NCBI GenBank assembly: GCA_003512955.1
Contig: DOTG01000014.1
Span: forward strand, 62,001 to 126,000
Direction: 5' to 3'
Length of the DNA: 64,000 bases
Source of the DNA: Marinilabiliales bacterium
GTDB lineage: Bacteria > Bacteroidota > Bacteroidia > Bacteroidales > SZUA-534
Shown here: positions 47,360 through 55,174 of the stretch, in pieces
Layout: each line of letters begins with the position of its first letter
Numbering within the stretch: position 1 is the first letter of the stretch
Position numbers and translations under genes: made by a program
The notes under the pieces: model-generated
The model's input: only the letters and a program-made list of their open reading frames with translations
Told to the model about the DNA's origin: nothing
Databases searched by the model: none

Positions 47360-47407
47360 ATAAAAAATCAGCATCAGTATTTGTATTCTAAAACTACTGA
47401 TGCTGAT
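47360..47407 (-). terminator. Intrinsic terminator of the cytidylate-kinase-like gene
   Basis: Perfect 13-bp stem (47367-47379 with 47395-47407), 15-base loop, followed on the minus strand by six T. Confidence 0.9.
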
Positions 47408-47462
47408 AACTCTCAGAGTGTGTGAATGTATCTGAAATCCCGTTTAAACCAACGGGTAAGGT

Positions 47463-48158
47463 TTACAATTGTATGTTTTTATGTTTTGCCAGTTCCAGGA
47501 TTATCTGCATGGTTTGATGCACACTATACGATTGACGGTTAAGTGTAGCATCGAACAGGTAATCGAGGTTCCCAGGCGTTTTGTCTAAAAAGGTATAAAA
47601 CAATTTGTGCCGTTTTTCATCGGTATCAATGGCCCATTCTTCGGCCTCCTCAATGGTTGTTTTTTGGTTGGCCATAATGGTTTCAATCCGCCAGTAGAAA
47701 GGGGCTGTCAAGCGGATGTTCAATACATTGGGCTGTTCTTGCAGAATGGCAGCGCCTGCCCGGCCTATCAAAATAATATGTCCTTGGCGGCATAGCGAGA
47801 TCATCACCTCTTTAATGGTATTTTTAATTTTTACGTCATTCACGTGGGTTTTGCTAAAGGCCACAAACATATCAATGAATGTACTTTTTTCCTGTCCTTT
47901 GTAAAAATGTTCAATTTTTGATGGGTGCAGGTTTAGCTCTTTGGCCGATTTTTCAAGAATTTCTTTGTCGATGCAGCGCCAAGGGCTGTCTTTGTGCATG
48001 CTGTTCAGCTCACTGGCCAGCAGTTTGCCGATTTTTTTCGCCTCGCATCCCGCCTGTCGCGAAATAGTGATAACCGGCCCAAACTGGTTTTTCAGGTTCA
48101 ATCGGTTCGATGATTCCTGGTACCTGTTTTCGAAGTATTTAAAGAGTACATTGTCCAT
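47463..48158 (-). CDS. Cytidylate kinase-like family protein
   Basis: 231 residues of the cytidylate kinase-like family (PF13189). The phosphate-binding region is ITISRQAGCEAKKIGKLLA, in which the Walker A is altered from GxxGxGKS. A central DKEILEKSAKEL and a late RLTAPFYWRIETIM, with GNLDYLFDATLNRQSYS, also match. It probably phosphorylates a nucleotide or small molecule in the cytoplasm, but CMP may not be the substrate. The start is preceded by a strong GGAGGT. Divergent from mnmA. Confidence 0.78.
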   Translation of the reverse strand: MDNVLFKYFENRYQESSNRLNLKNQFGPVITISRQAGCEAKKIGKLLASELNSMHKDSPWRCIDKEILEKSAKELNLHPSKIEHFYKGQEKSTFIDMFVAFSKTHVNDVKIKNTIKEVMISLCRQGHIILIGRAGAAILQEQPNVLNIRLTAPFYWRIETIMANQKTTIEEAEEWAIDTDEKRHKLFYTFLDKTPGNLDYLFDATLNRQSYSVHQTMQIILELAKHKNIQL

Positions 48159-48391
48159 AAGAAACCTCCATTTTACCGGTTTAAATTCGTTGTGTTAAGT
48201 TAATAAAAATGAGCTTTGTAGTCAAGTATTTTCGCCATTATCTTTTATCCCGGGTCAATTTTATTATTTTGAACATATAAACAGAAGCGTTGGGGGCAAC
48301 AAAGAGGATTTATAACCTGACATTTACGATTGTAATTGTATGAAATTGGCGGCTTTTTGTGAATGAAAGGTCAACCATCTTTCGAAATAAA

Positions 48392-48399
48392 TATCTTTG
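48392..48399 (+). promoter_or_regulatory. -7 promoter box of mnmA
   Basis: TATCTTTG, a full match, 21 bases before ATG 48421. It overlaps the longer frame from 48397, which supports the later start. Confidence 0.55.
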
Positions 48400-48420
48400 T
48401 CTTTTATTTTTTTGGCAGCG

Positions 48421-49488
48421 ATGAATAATAACCGGGTTTTATTGGGGATGAGCGGAGGCATTGATAGTTCGGTGGCGGCCATGTTGCTTAAGGAACAGGG
48501 GTTTGATGTGATGGGCGTGACGTTACGGTTGTGGTCAATGGCTGATGGACTTCATTCCATTTCAGAGCCGGCATACCTTACCGAAGCCCGCTATCTGGCT
48601 GCCAAAATTGGTATCCCGCATCAGGTGGTAGATGTCCGTCCCGATTTTTATGAAAAGGTGATAACCTATTTTAAAGAGGAATACCTGCGCGGGAAAACGC
48701 CCAACCCATGTGCCAAATGCAACGTGGTACTGAAATGGGAGGTTTTGAACCGCGAGGCTATAAAAAACCGATGTACTTACATTGCCACTGGGCATTATGT
48801 AAATAAATGGGAATCCAATCAGCGGGTTTACATCACCAGGGGTGTGGATACCGATAAGGAACAATCCTTCTTTTTATGGGGATTGACACACGGGATTCTT
48901 AAAAAAGCAATGTTCCCTTTGGGGCAAATGACCAAACAAAAGGTACGCAATATTGCCGTTGACAGAGGTTTTAAAGTGCTTGATGATAAAAAGGAGAGTG
49001 CCGGTGTTTGTTTTATCCCTGATGGAAATTACCATTCCTTATTAATTGGATTAATGCAAAAAGAGGGTCTAAAACCTCAGAAGGGATGGTTTGTTGATTC
49101 GAATGGAGATTTTATAGGTTACCATAAAGGTTTCCCGTTTTATACCGTGGGTCAACGCCGGGGATTAGGGTTGTCGCCAACTGAACCGTGGTATGTAACC
49201 AAAATTGATGCTTTACAAAACCAGATCGTACTGGGCAAGCAGGCCGATTTGTTTCAGAAACAAATGGTGGTTGAAAATTATCATTTGCTGTATCCTGATG
49301 ATTTTGAACAGGAGGTTATTACCCGCATCCGCTACCGGAAACAATCGGCCCCCAGCAGGGTGACTATTTTAGACGAAAAGAATCTATTGGTGGAATTCAA
49401 TCAACCCGAATGGAGCATTGCCCCGGGACAGACCGCTGCCTTTTATTCGGGAGACAAACTGTTGGGTGGCGGGTATATTAAGCGATAA
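48421..49488 (+). CDS. mnmA: tRNA-specific 2-thiouridylase MnmA
   Basis: 355 residues. The PP-loop GMSGGIDSS (9-16) activates U34 with ATP. C97-x2-C100 (NPCAKCN) and C197 (SAGVCFIPDG) are the catalytic cysteines; the CxxC-plus-C pattern is that of the Fe-S-dependent subgroup, unlike the E. coli motif with one Cys at that site. It thiolates U34 of Lys, Glu and Gln tRNAs. The C-terminal RNA-binding beta domain is present. Length is typical. Confidence 0.93.
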   Translation: MNNNRVLLGMSGGIDSSVAAMLLKEQGFDVMGVTLRLWSMADGLHSISEPAYLTEARYLAAKIGIPHQVVDVRPDFYEKVITYFKEEYLRGKTPNPCAKCNVVLKWEVLNREAIKNRCTYIATGHYVNKWESNQRVYITRGVDTDKEQSFFLWGLTHGILKKAMFPLGQMTKQKVRNIAVDRGFKVLDDKKESAGVCFIPDGNYHSLLIGLMQKEGLKPQKGWFVDSNGDFIGYHKGFPFYTVGQRRGLGLSPTEPWYVTKIDALQNQIVLGKQADLFQKQMVVENYHLLYPDDFEQEVITRIRYRKQSAPSRVTILDEKNLLVEFNQPEWSIAPGQTAAFYSGDKLLGGGYIKR

Positions 49489-49601
49489 TAAATCATTATT
49501 TCTGGTGTTTTTACCATTTGACAACAAAAAAGTTGTGTTATTTCAATTTTTGGCTTGGAATCTCAAATGCATGATTTTATAAGGGAGTGATTTGGTTGCA
49601 T

Positions 49602-49609
49602 TACTTTTG
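49602..49609 (+). promoter_or_regulatory. -7 promoter box of the redox gene group
   Basis: TACTTTTG, a full match, 23 bases before the ATG at 49633. Confidence 0.5.
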
Positions 49610-49632
49610 CTGCTGTTAAAAAATGGAATACA

Positions 49633-49965
49633 ATGGCAAAAGTGGCAATACCTGTTGAGAAAGATTGTTTGAGTACCAACTTTGGCGTTTGCACCCATTA
49701 TGCCCTGTTTACCATTGAACATGCAAAGGTGGTGGATACCCTACTGGTGCAACCAAACTTTTCAAGCATCGAAAAGTTTGCTTCTTGGTTTAAAGGTTTG
49801 GAGGTAACCGACGTGGTTACCTATAAAATTAATCCTGAAATCATTCATTCCTTTATTAAAAACAAGATAAATGTGTTTGTGGGGACTACCCAAATGGCGC
49901 CTGAATTACTGATTCAGGATTACATCAACGGGAAGCTCCAGTCAAATACATCGGCTTTGGAATAG
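49633..49965 (+). CDS. NifX/NifB-type (dinitrogenase Fe-Mo cofactor biosynthesis) domain protein
   Basis: 110 residues of the NifB/NifX/NafY accessory fold (PF02579). It opens KVAIPVEKDCLSTNFGVCTHYALF, where Cys12 and Cys19 replace the usual His-rich pattern, then HAKVVDTLLV and INVFVGTT. Such small proteins hold metal clusters or act in redox sensing outside nitrogen fixation. No nif genes are near. It lies 22 bases before the thioredoxin-like gene, so the two are in one operon. Confidence 0.8.
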   Translation: MAKVAIPVEKDCLSTNFGVCTHYALFTIEHAKVVDTLLVQPNFSSIEKFASWFKGLEVTDVVTYKINPEIIHSFIKNKINVFVGTTQMAPELLIQDYINGKLQSNTSALE

Positions 49966-49987
49966 TTAACTTTTAAAAATTAGAAAT

Positions 49988-50335
49988 ATGCAATTACAGA
50001 CCAATTTGAAACACCTGATCACGGCTGATGATCACAAAAAGTTTATCGAAGAGAATGAAAACGTGATGGTATGCTGCGGCCGCATGGGCCCTATGTGTAT
50101 CCCGGTTTACGAGGCAATGGAAGAGTTGGAGGACGACTATAAGCACATCAAATTTGCCGATATGGCGTTTGATAGCCCCGATGCCCATGTAATCCGCAAT
50201 GCCCCCGAATGCAAAGGTTTTATGGGATTGCCATTTGTGATGTATTACAAAAACGGGAAAGTGGCTCATGCTTCGTCAAGCATCCTGACACCGCAGCAAA
50301 TTAAGGCAGTTCTCGATTCAAAACTTACAAAATAA
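49988..50335 (+). CDS. Thioredoxin-like protein with altered active site
   Basis: 115 residues with the thioredoxin fold, including the cis-proline at GLPFVMYYKNGK (P82). In place of WCGPC it has C29-C30-GRMGPM-C37, so the two active-site cysteines are separated by six residues and an extra Cys precedes. C75 is also near. It may be a disulfide or persulfide carrier rather than a standard reductase. It sits between the NifX-like gene and trxB, which suggests a dedicated redox pathway. Confidence 0.75.
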   Translation: MQLQTNLKHLITADDHKKFIEENENVMVCCGRMGPMCIPVYEAMEELEDDYKHIKFADMAFDSPDAHVIRNAPECKGFMGLPFVMYYKNGKVAHASSSILTPQQIKAVLDSKLTK

Positions 50336-50338
50336 TTG

Positions 50339-50374
50339 TATCCTCTTCGGGGTTGTCTCAAAAGAGGATATTTT
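50339..50374 (+). terminator. Hairpin after the thioredoxin-like gene
   Basis: Stem TATCCTCTT/AAGAGGATA (9 bp; 50339-50347 with 50362-50370), 14-base loop and four T. It includes the left end of the MITE-like element at 50350. Confidence 0.6.
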
Positions 50375-50554
50375 AAGTTTATAACTTACTTTTTGAAAGA
50401 TTTAAAAAAAAATTAAATAGAACGCTGGTGAAGCTGATTCTAACTGATTTCCGCAGATTTTATCTATGGAAATCAGTTTCATCTGCGTCATCTGCGTTCC
50501 ATTTTTCTCAATTTGTAAGCATTAGTATCTTTAAAAATATGTTTGAGACAGCCC
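50350..50554. mobile_element. MITE-like non-coding repeat element
   Basis: About 205 bases bounded by inverted ends GGGTTGTCTCAAA (50350-50362) and TTTGAGACAGCCC (50542-50554), 12 of 13 matching. Inside is a long imperfect hairpin (50420-50499) with ends GAACGC/GCGTTC and the phrase ATCTGCGTCATCTGCG. No open reading frame. Terminal GTCTCAAA/TTTGAGAC ends are the kind seen on small transposon derivatives. It lies between the thioredoxin-like and trxB genes. Confidence 0.6.
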
Positions 50555-50597
50555 GACTTTTTGAATTCAAGTTATTACAGATGCTATAATTAAAGAC

Positions 50598-51521
50598 ATG
50601 AACAACGAAATATACGATGTCATTATCCTGGGGGCCGGTCCGGCCGGTTTGGCTGCTGGGATTTATGCCTCGCGGGCAAAGCTAAGCACTTTAATTATTA
50701 ACGAGGGTGCAGTGGGCGGACAATTGACATTGACCGAGGAAATAGCCAATTATCCCGGGGTTGAGACCACCAGCGGGTACCAGTTGGTAACCACCATGAA
50801 AAAACAGGCGCAGGAATTTGGCTGCAAAATAAAAAGTAACCGGACGATCACCCGATTTCAGTTGGAAGGAGCCGTGAAATCTATTACAGTAAACGATACC
50901 GAGACATTTCAAGGCAGAACAGTTATTTTAGCAACCGGAGGAACTCCACGAATGTTGGGTATTCCAGGTGAGCAGGAATTTAAAGGCCGTGGAGTATCGT
51001 ATTGCGCCACTTGCGATGGCGATTTCTTCAATGGAAAAGAGATTGTAGTTGTGGGTGGGGGCAATTCGGCCCTGGAAGAGGCGGTAACTCTGACCAAACA
51101 TGCCAGCAAAGTAACCATTGTGCATCAGTTCGACCAATTTCAAGCCTTTGAATATGCCATTGAGGAGGCAAAAGCCAACCCAAAGATTGAGTTCATTATG
51201 GAATCGGAACTTCGCGCCATTGTGGGGGCTGATACCGTTGAAAAAATTGAAATAGAACATTTACCCACTGGAAACAAAAGCGAACTTAAAACCGATGGCA
51301 TTTTTGTTTTTATTGGTTATGTTCCGAATACCGAAAAGGTAAAAGATGTGGTGATGGTCAATGAACGAGGCGAGATTCTAGTCGATCCGGAGATGAAAAC
51401 CAATACTCCCGGAGTATTTGGTGCAGGAGACAGCATCCAAAAACGTTACCGCCAGGTTACCACAGCAGTAGCCGACGGAACCATTGCAGCCCTTTCGGCA
51501 TCGGCTTATTTGCGGCAATAA
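50598..51521 (+). CDS. trxB: Thioredoxin reductase, atypical nucleotide site
   Basis: 307 residues. The FAD motif is GAGPAGLAAG, the redox pair C136-A-T-C139 (CATCDGDFF) is intact, and GDSIQKRYRQVTTAVADG closes the FAD site. The second nucleotide motif is GGGNSALEEA, but the NADPH signature HRRxxxR is replaced by VHQFDQFQA (175-183). NADPH preference is therefore doubtful; NADH or another donor is more likely. It follows the thioredoxin-like gene across the MITE-like element and is probably its partner. Confidence 0.9.
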   Translation: MNNEIYDVIILGAGPAGLAAGIYASRAKLSTLIINEGAVGGQLTLTEEIANYPGVETTSGYQLVTTMKKQAQEFGCKIKSNRTITRFQLEGAVKSITVNDTETFQGRTVILATGGTPRMLGIPGEQEFKGRGVSYCATCDGDFFNGKEIVVVGGGNSALEEAVTLTKHASKVTIVHQFDQFQAFEYAIEEAKANPKIEFIMESELRAIVGADTVEKIEIEHLPTGNKSELKTDGIFVFIGYVPNTEKVKDVVMVNERGEILVDPEMKTNTPGVFGAGDSIQKRYRQVTTAVADGTIAALSASAYLRQ

Positions 51522-51562
51522 AAGCAACAAAATATAATAACTGAGGGTTTTGATTTTTCCGG

Positions 51563-51600
51563 AACAACCGCCAAAGATAATTTGGGGGTTGTTTTTATTT
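51563..51600 (+). terminator. Intrinsic terminator of trxB
   Basis: 13-bp stem with one mismatch (51563-51575 with 51581-51593), 5-base loop, T-rich tail. It overlaps the last codons of the convergent response regulator. Confidence 0.88.
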
Positions 51601-51999
51601 TATCTGGGCAATGGCCTTTTCAATAGCTTGTTCAATTTGCATCAGGTTAAAGGGCTTCCGGAAATATTCCAGAATTATTTTTTCTTCAAGGGCTTTGGAT
51701 ATTTCATCGTTGTACTCAAAGCCGGTTAAAATAAAATAGGCAATGTTTACGAATTGCTCTTTTGCTTTGCGTACAAACTCAATCCCGTTCATCCCAGGCA
51801 TTCGCATGTCGCTGATGACCACGATTATATCAGTGTTGTTTTCTAGCTTTTTTAACCCTTCTAGCCCAGATTCTGCGGTTAATACCCGATACTTCTTTTT
51901 GAAATTGATTTCAAACAATTTCAGATTTATGGGTTCATCATCCACATAAAGTAAGGTAACATTATTCTGTGTCATGGAATCAATTTTAGGTTCAGGCAT
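51595..51999 (-). CDS. Single-domain response regulator (CheY-like)
   Basis: 134 residues, receiver domain only: acid pair D20-D21 (YVDDE), phospho-acceptor D64 (VISDMRMPGM), T92 in FILTGFE, and K114 in YFRKPF. With no output domain it must work by protein contact or phosphorelay. Two orphan histidine kinases in the window (18787 and 41371) are candidate partners, but there is no direct link. The start could also be ATG 51975 (MTQNNV). Confidence 0.88.
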   Translation of the reverse strand: MPEPKIDSMTQNNVTLLYVDDEPINLKLFEINFKKKYRVLTAESGLEGLKKLENNTDIIVVISDMRMPGMNGIEFVRKAKEQFVNIAYFILTGFEYNDEISKALEEKIILEYFRKPFNLMQIEQAIEKAIAQIK

Positions 52000-52219
52000 A
52001 AATTTACAAAAAGTGTTGAACCATTTTAAGAATTCTAATTAAATTCATTTTCCAGATAGAATTATTTCCGTTTCGATAATGCTGATGATTTGTTCTGAAT
52101 CAGTAAATTAACCCTACCAGTTTTAAAACAGCACGTTCATAACTTCCTACCAATGAATAATTTCAGACGATTTATGGTTTTTCACTTTGGGAATGGGGCC
52201 TAAATTGGTTAAAAACAAT

Positions 52220-52227
52220 TATTTTTG
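52220..52227 (+). promoter_or_regulatory. -7 promoter box of yebC
   Basis: TATTTTTG, a full match, 38 bases before the ATG. The 266-base gap upstream has no other gene or repeat. Confidence 0.5.
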
Positions 52228-52265
52228 CGCGAAAATAAACTTGAAACTAAAAAAACAAAATAGTT

Positions 52266-52973
52266 ATGGGACGTGCGTTTGAATACAGAAAAGCCGCAAA
52301 AATGAAGCGTTGGGATAAAATGTCGAGGATTTTTCCGAAACTGGGTAAAGCCATTACCGTGGCAGCCAAAGAGGGTGGCCCCGACCCGGAAACCAATGCC
52401 AAACTGAGGACCGCCATTTTGAATGCGAAAGCCCAAAACATGCCCAAAGACAATATTGAGAATGCCATTAAAAGGGCCGCCGGCAAAGATGCCGCTAACT
52501 ACATCGAGATGAACATTGAAGGGAAAGGACCTCATGGCGTGTTGGTTTTTGTGGAGTGCATGACCGACAATACCACCCGTACCACTGCCAATGTAAAATC
52601 TTATTTCAACAAAGCCGGCGGAAGTCAGTCTCCCAACGGTTCGTTGGAATTTATGTTCAACCGGAAAGCGGTTATTGAATTTGAAAAGCCGACCGGGTTG
52701 GATATTGAGGAATTGGAACTGGAATTGATTGATGCCGGTTTGGAAGAGGTGGACGAAAACGAAGGAACTGTTTATATTTATGGTGATTACACCAAATTTG
52801 GGGCTTTAACTCACGCATTTGAGCAAAAGGGGATTGCCGTAAAAGCAACCTTGCAGCGCATTCCAACATTACCTGTTGAATATACCGAAGAGCAATTGGA
52901 AGAGATTGAAAAGATGCTGGACCGATTGGATGAAGATGACGATGTTCAGGCAGTTTATACCAATATTGCCTAA
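52266..52973 (+). CDS. yebC: YebC/PmpR family protein
   Basis: 235 residues with the family's three domains. The N-terminus GRAFEYRKAAKMKRWDK is followed by FPKLGKAITVAAKEGGPDPE and AKAQNMPKDNIENAIKRA. The mid region contains GPHGVLVFVECMTDN, and the end is KMLDRLDEDDDVQAVYTN. Family members act as transcription regulators or, for the YebC2 branch, as ribosome-associated translation factors helping at proline runs. Which branch this is cannot be settled by eye. Confidence 0.93.
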   Translation: MGRAFEYRKAAKMKRWDKMSRIFPKLGKAITVAAKEGGPDPETNAKLRTAILNAKAQNMPKDNIENAIKRAAGKDAANYIEMNIEGKGPHGVLVFVECMTDNTTRTTANVKSYFNKAGGSQSPNGSLEFMFNRKAVIEFEKPTGLDIEELELELIDAGLEEVDENEGTVYIYGDYTKFGALTHAFEQKGIAVKATLQRIPTLPVEYTEEQLEEIEKMLDRLDEDDDVQAVYTNIA

Positions 52974-52986
52974 CCATGATCATAAA

Positions 52987-53036
52987 AAACGGTCTCAATC
53001 ACAGGTTAATATGTGGTTGAGACCGTTTCATTTTTT
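52987..53036. terminator. Bidirectional terminator between yebC and the acetate transporter
   Basis: Perfect 12-bp stem (52987-52998 with 53017-53028), 18-base loop with an inner partial stem. There is a T-run at 53031-53036 on the plus strand and an A-run upstream that serves the minus strand. Confidence 0.9.
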
Positions 53037-53042
53037 GCAAAA

Positions 53043-53615
53043 CTATTCTTTCCTTTTCATCACAGGTTTTCCTGATTTTAATAATTCCCGTCCTGCCAAA
53101 TCGTTGATAATGATGGCAGCCATCATATACCAGGCACTTGCAGCACAAATGATAAGCACATAGCCGGCTACTTTGTTCATGAGCGGAAACCCGAAATGCC
53201 CCAAATCGAGCAGGATGAATCCAACGATTAACGTGCTAAAGGTAATAAACATAGCTTTGTGAATAAATAGGGAACCAATCCAGAAAATAGCAGTTAACAA
53301 CGTCCAGGCAATCAAATAATAGCCGATATCGGTGGTTGTTGAAACATAGATGCCAGAATTGTTTAGCATCCAGATAAGCCCCAGTCCGATCCAAAAGGCA
53401 CCATAGCTTGTAAAAGCTGCAAATCCAAAGTTGTTTCCGGTTTTTTGTTCCATAAATCCGGCTATCAGTTGGGCCAATCCACCAAACACGAAGCCCATGG
53501 CTACTACAGGGCCCAAACCACTGATTCCGATGTTATGAAATTGCAACAGAAGTGTTGTCAGTCCAAACCCGGCTAAGCCTACTACCGCCGGGTTTCCTAA
53601 TTTTCCTTGATTCAT
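53043..53615 (-). CDS. Acetate uptake transporter, GPR1/FUN34/YaaH family
   Basis: 190 residues, six membrane helices. It opens GNPAVVGLAGFGLTTLLLQF, the family's NPAPLGL-type motif. It then has GLAQLIAGFMEQKTGNNFGFAAFTSYGAFW, matching the SatP GMxE-x-x-x-GN pattern. It moves acetate or succinate, proton- or concentration-driven, across the inner membrane. Monocistronic, with its own -7 box. Confidence 0.9.
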   Translation of the reverse strand: MNQGKLGNPAVVGLAGFGLTTLLLQFHNIGISGLGPVVAMGFVFGGLAQLIAGFMEQKTGNNFGFAAFTSYGAFWIGLGLIWMLNNSGIYVSTTTDIGYYLIAWTLLTAIFWIGSLFIHKAMFITFSTLIVGFILLDLGHFGFPLMNKVAGYVLIICAASAWYMMAAIIINDLAGRELLKSGKPVMKRKE

Positions 53616-53640
53616 TGAGTTTTCCTTTTAATTAAGGGCG

Positions 53641-53648
53641 CAAAACTA
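53641..53648 (-). promoter_or_regulatory. -7 promoter box of the acetate transporter gene
   Basis: TAGTTTTG on the minus strand, 26 bases before the ATG; a T-rich -33 region lies about 19 bases further up. Confidence 0.5.
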
Positions 53649-53700
53649 ATGCTTTTTTCGGTTGGGAAAATTGGAAAAACGGGTTGGGTACAATATTCTT

Positions 53701-55146
53701 TTACACCTGCGGTTTGTCAGGTAACTGATTGAACCAACTCAAATCGGGTTCCGATGGTCGAAAGGCATCCACTTGGATTATCTTGCCCTGTGGGTCGATG
53801 ATGATAAACCGGGGAATGGTTTTTATTTGGTAGTCTTTTAAAAAAAGTTCGGCATTTTCTACCCAATACTGGTTCCTTGAGGTTCCTTTTACTTGTAAAA
53901 AGCTTGACCAATCTTCTTTTTTGTTGTCCACAGAGAGGCTGATAAACTGGATGTTTTTGTGGGCGTATTTTTGTCCGAGTTCCTCAAAAAACGGCGATTC
54001 CCTTTTGCAGGGTAGGCACCATGTGGCCCAAACATCAATGTAAATGTAGCTCCCAAGGAACCGGTTTAAGCCGGATTTGGCCCCTTCCATATCTTCAAAT
54101 GATACCTCAGGGGCTGTACCCGAAGTTTCCAAAGCCTGATATTTTAAATAGGGTGCCAGCAGTTGTTCTTTTAATAGTCCGTCGGTACAATTGGCTTCGA
54201 AGGTTTTAAATACCCATTCGCAATTTTTGTATCCAAAATATTTAACCTGTTCCTTTACCATGGAACCCAGCAGAAAGTTTTTTACTGTTTGATTTTTTAT
54301 TTGGCTATTTACCTGCTGCAACCTGAAAAGTGTCATTTCATGCGGTTCCAGGTTCTGGTCGGCCAATTTTTTGATGTGTTCTTCTGCATGCCAGGCAATG
54401 TAAGCGTTCAGGAATATCTTATATTCATATAAAGGCAGCAAGGTGCTGTTGTTTACATCAAGTTTTTGTAGAAAATTAAAATAGGTAGTTCCGTCAATCG
54501 TATTGGCTTGAGGGCTTAACCTCGGATATTCCATCAATTTTGTAGCCCAATCGTACAATAACGATGCTTGTTCCATTTGTACAAATGTTTGGGTAAGTGC
54601 AGGATGCTGCTTCTGGTATGATTCAAACACCAATTTCTCGGTAACATAAAGCGAATCGGCCAAATAACGGAATTCCTTTACTGGTAACTCATACAGGTGC
54701 GATCCCGCAAGGTTGTGGGCTACCATCAATTGATATTTTTGTTTTAAGTATTGGTTGGCCTCACTATGTTTGCCTGTAAATGTAATGGAATTAAGTATAT
54801 CGTGGTTATCATATTCCAGATGCAGTTCATCGCCCGGACTGATAAATAGATGAACGGTACGGTTACCATTGCGTAACACAAAGTAACCATCGTTGGCCAG
54901 TTTCCAGTTGAAAGTAAACTGGTTTGCCGGATTTAGGGAGACGGTGTCGCTGAAATTGTCGGATGAAAGAATCATTTCACTGGCTAGGATGTTTGTTATT
55001 TGGCCAGTAAGTATGGTTTCAACAGCATTTTTTTCAGTAGTTGATGTTGCTTTATTATCAGTAGTATTAGTAGAATTATTACATGATGCAAACAAGTATA
55101 GGCTTGCTAATGCAACTATCGCTGCTTTTATGGTTTGATTTTCCAT
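53701..55146 (-). CDS. TlpA-like thioredoxin-fold lipoprotein
   Basis: 481 residues. Lipobox LYLFASC (Cys22), a DUF4369-like N-terminal domain (about 45-125), a helical middle, and a C-terminal TlpA/AhpC-type thioredoxin domain with C377-L-P-C380 (WATWCLPCK). It probably reduces or isomerises disulfides of exported proteins from a membrane anchor. It begins 28 bases after the propeller/PP2C stop and may be co-transcribed with it. No partner DsbD is present. Confidence 0.85.
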   Translation of the reverse strand: MENQTIKAAIVALASLYLFASCNNSTNTTDNKATSTTEKNAVETILTGQITNILASEMILSSDNFSDTVSLNPANQFTFNWKLANDGYFVLRNGNRTVHLFISPGDELHLEYDNHDILNSITFTGKHSEANQYLKQKYQLMVAHNLAGSHLYELPVKEFRYLADSLYVTEKLVFESYQKQHPALTQTFVQMEQASLLYDWATKLMEYPRLSPQANTIDGTTYFNFLQKLDVNNSTLLPLYEYKIFLNAYIAWHAEEHIKKLADQNLEPHEMTLFRLQQVNSQIKNQTVKNFLLGSMVKEQVKYFGYKNCEWVFKTFEANCTDGLLKEQLLAPYLKYQALETSGTAPEVSFEDMEGAKSGLNRFLGSYIYIDVWATWCLPCKRESPFFEELGQKYAHKNIQFISLSVDNKKEDWSSFLQVKGTSRNQYWVENAELFLKDYQIKTIPRFIIIDPQGKIIQVDAFRPSEPDLSWFNQLPDKPQV

Positions 55147-55174
55147 GTTTTTTTAAATTTTAAAAGTTATCTGG

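Noticed and set aside
49633..49965. NifX-like gene as evidence for nitrogen fixation
   Set aside because: No nif structural or cofactor genes in the window; this small domain is common in non-fixing anaerobes.
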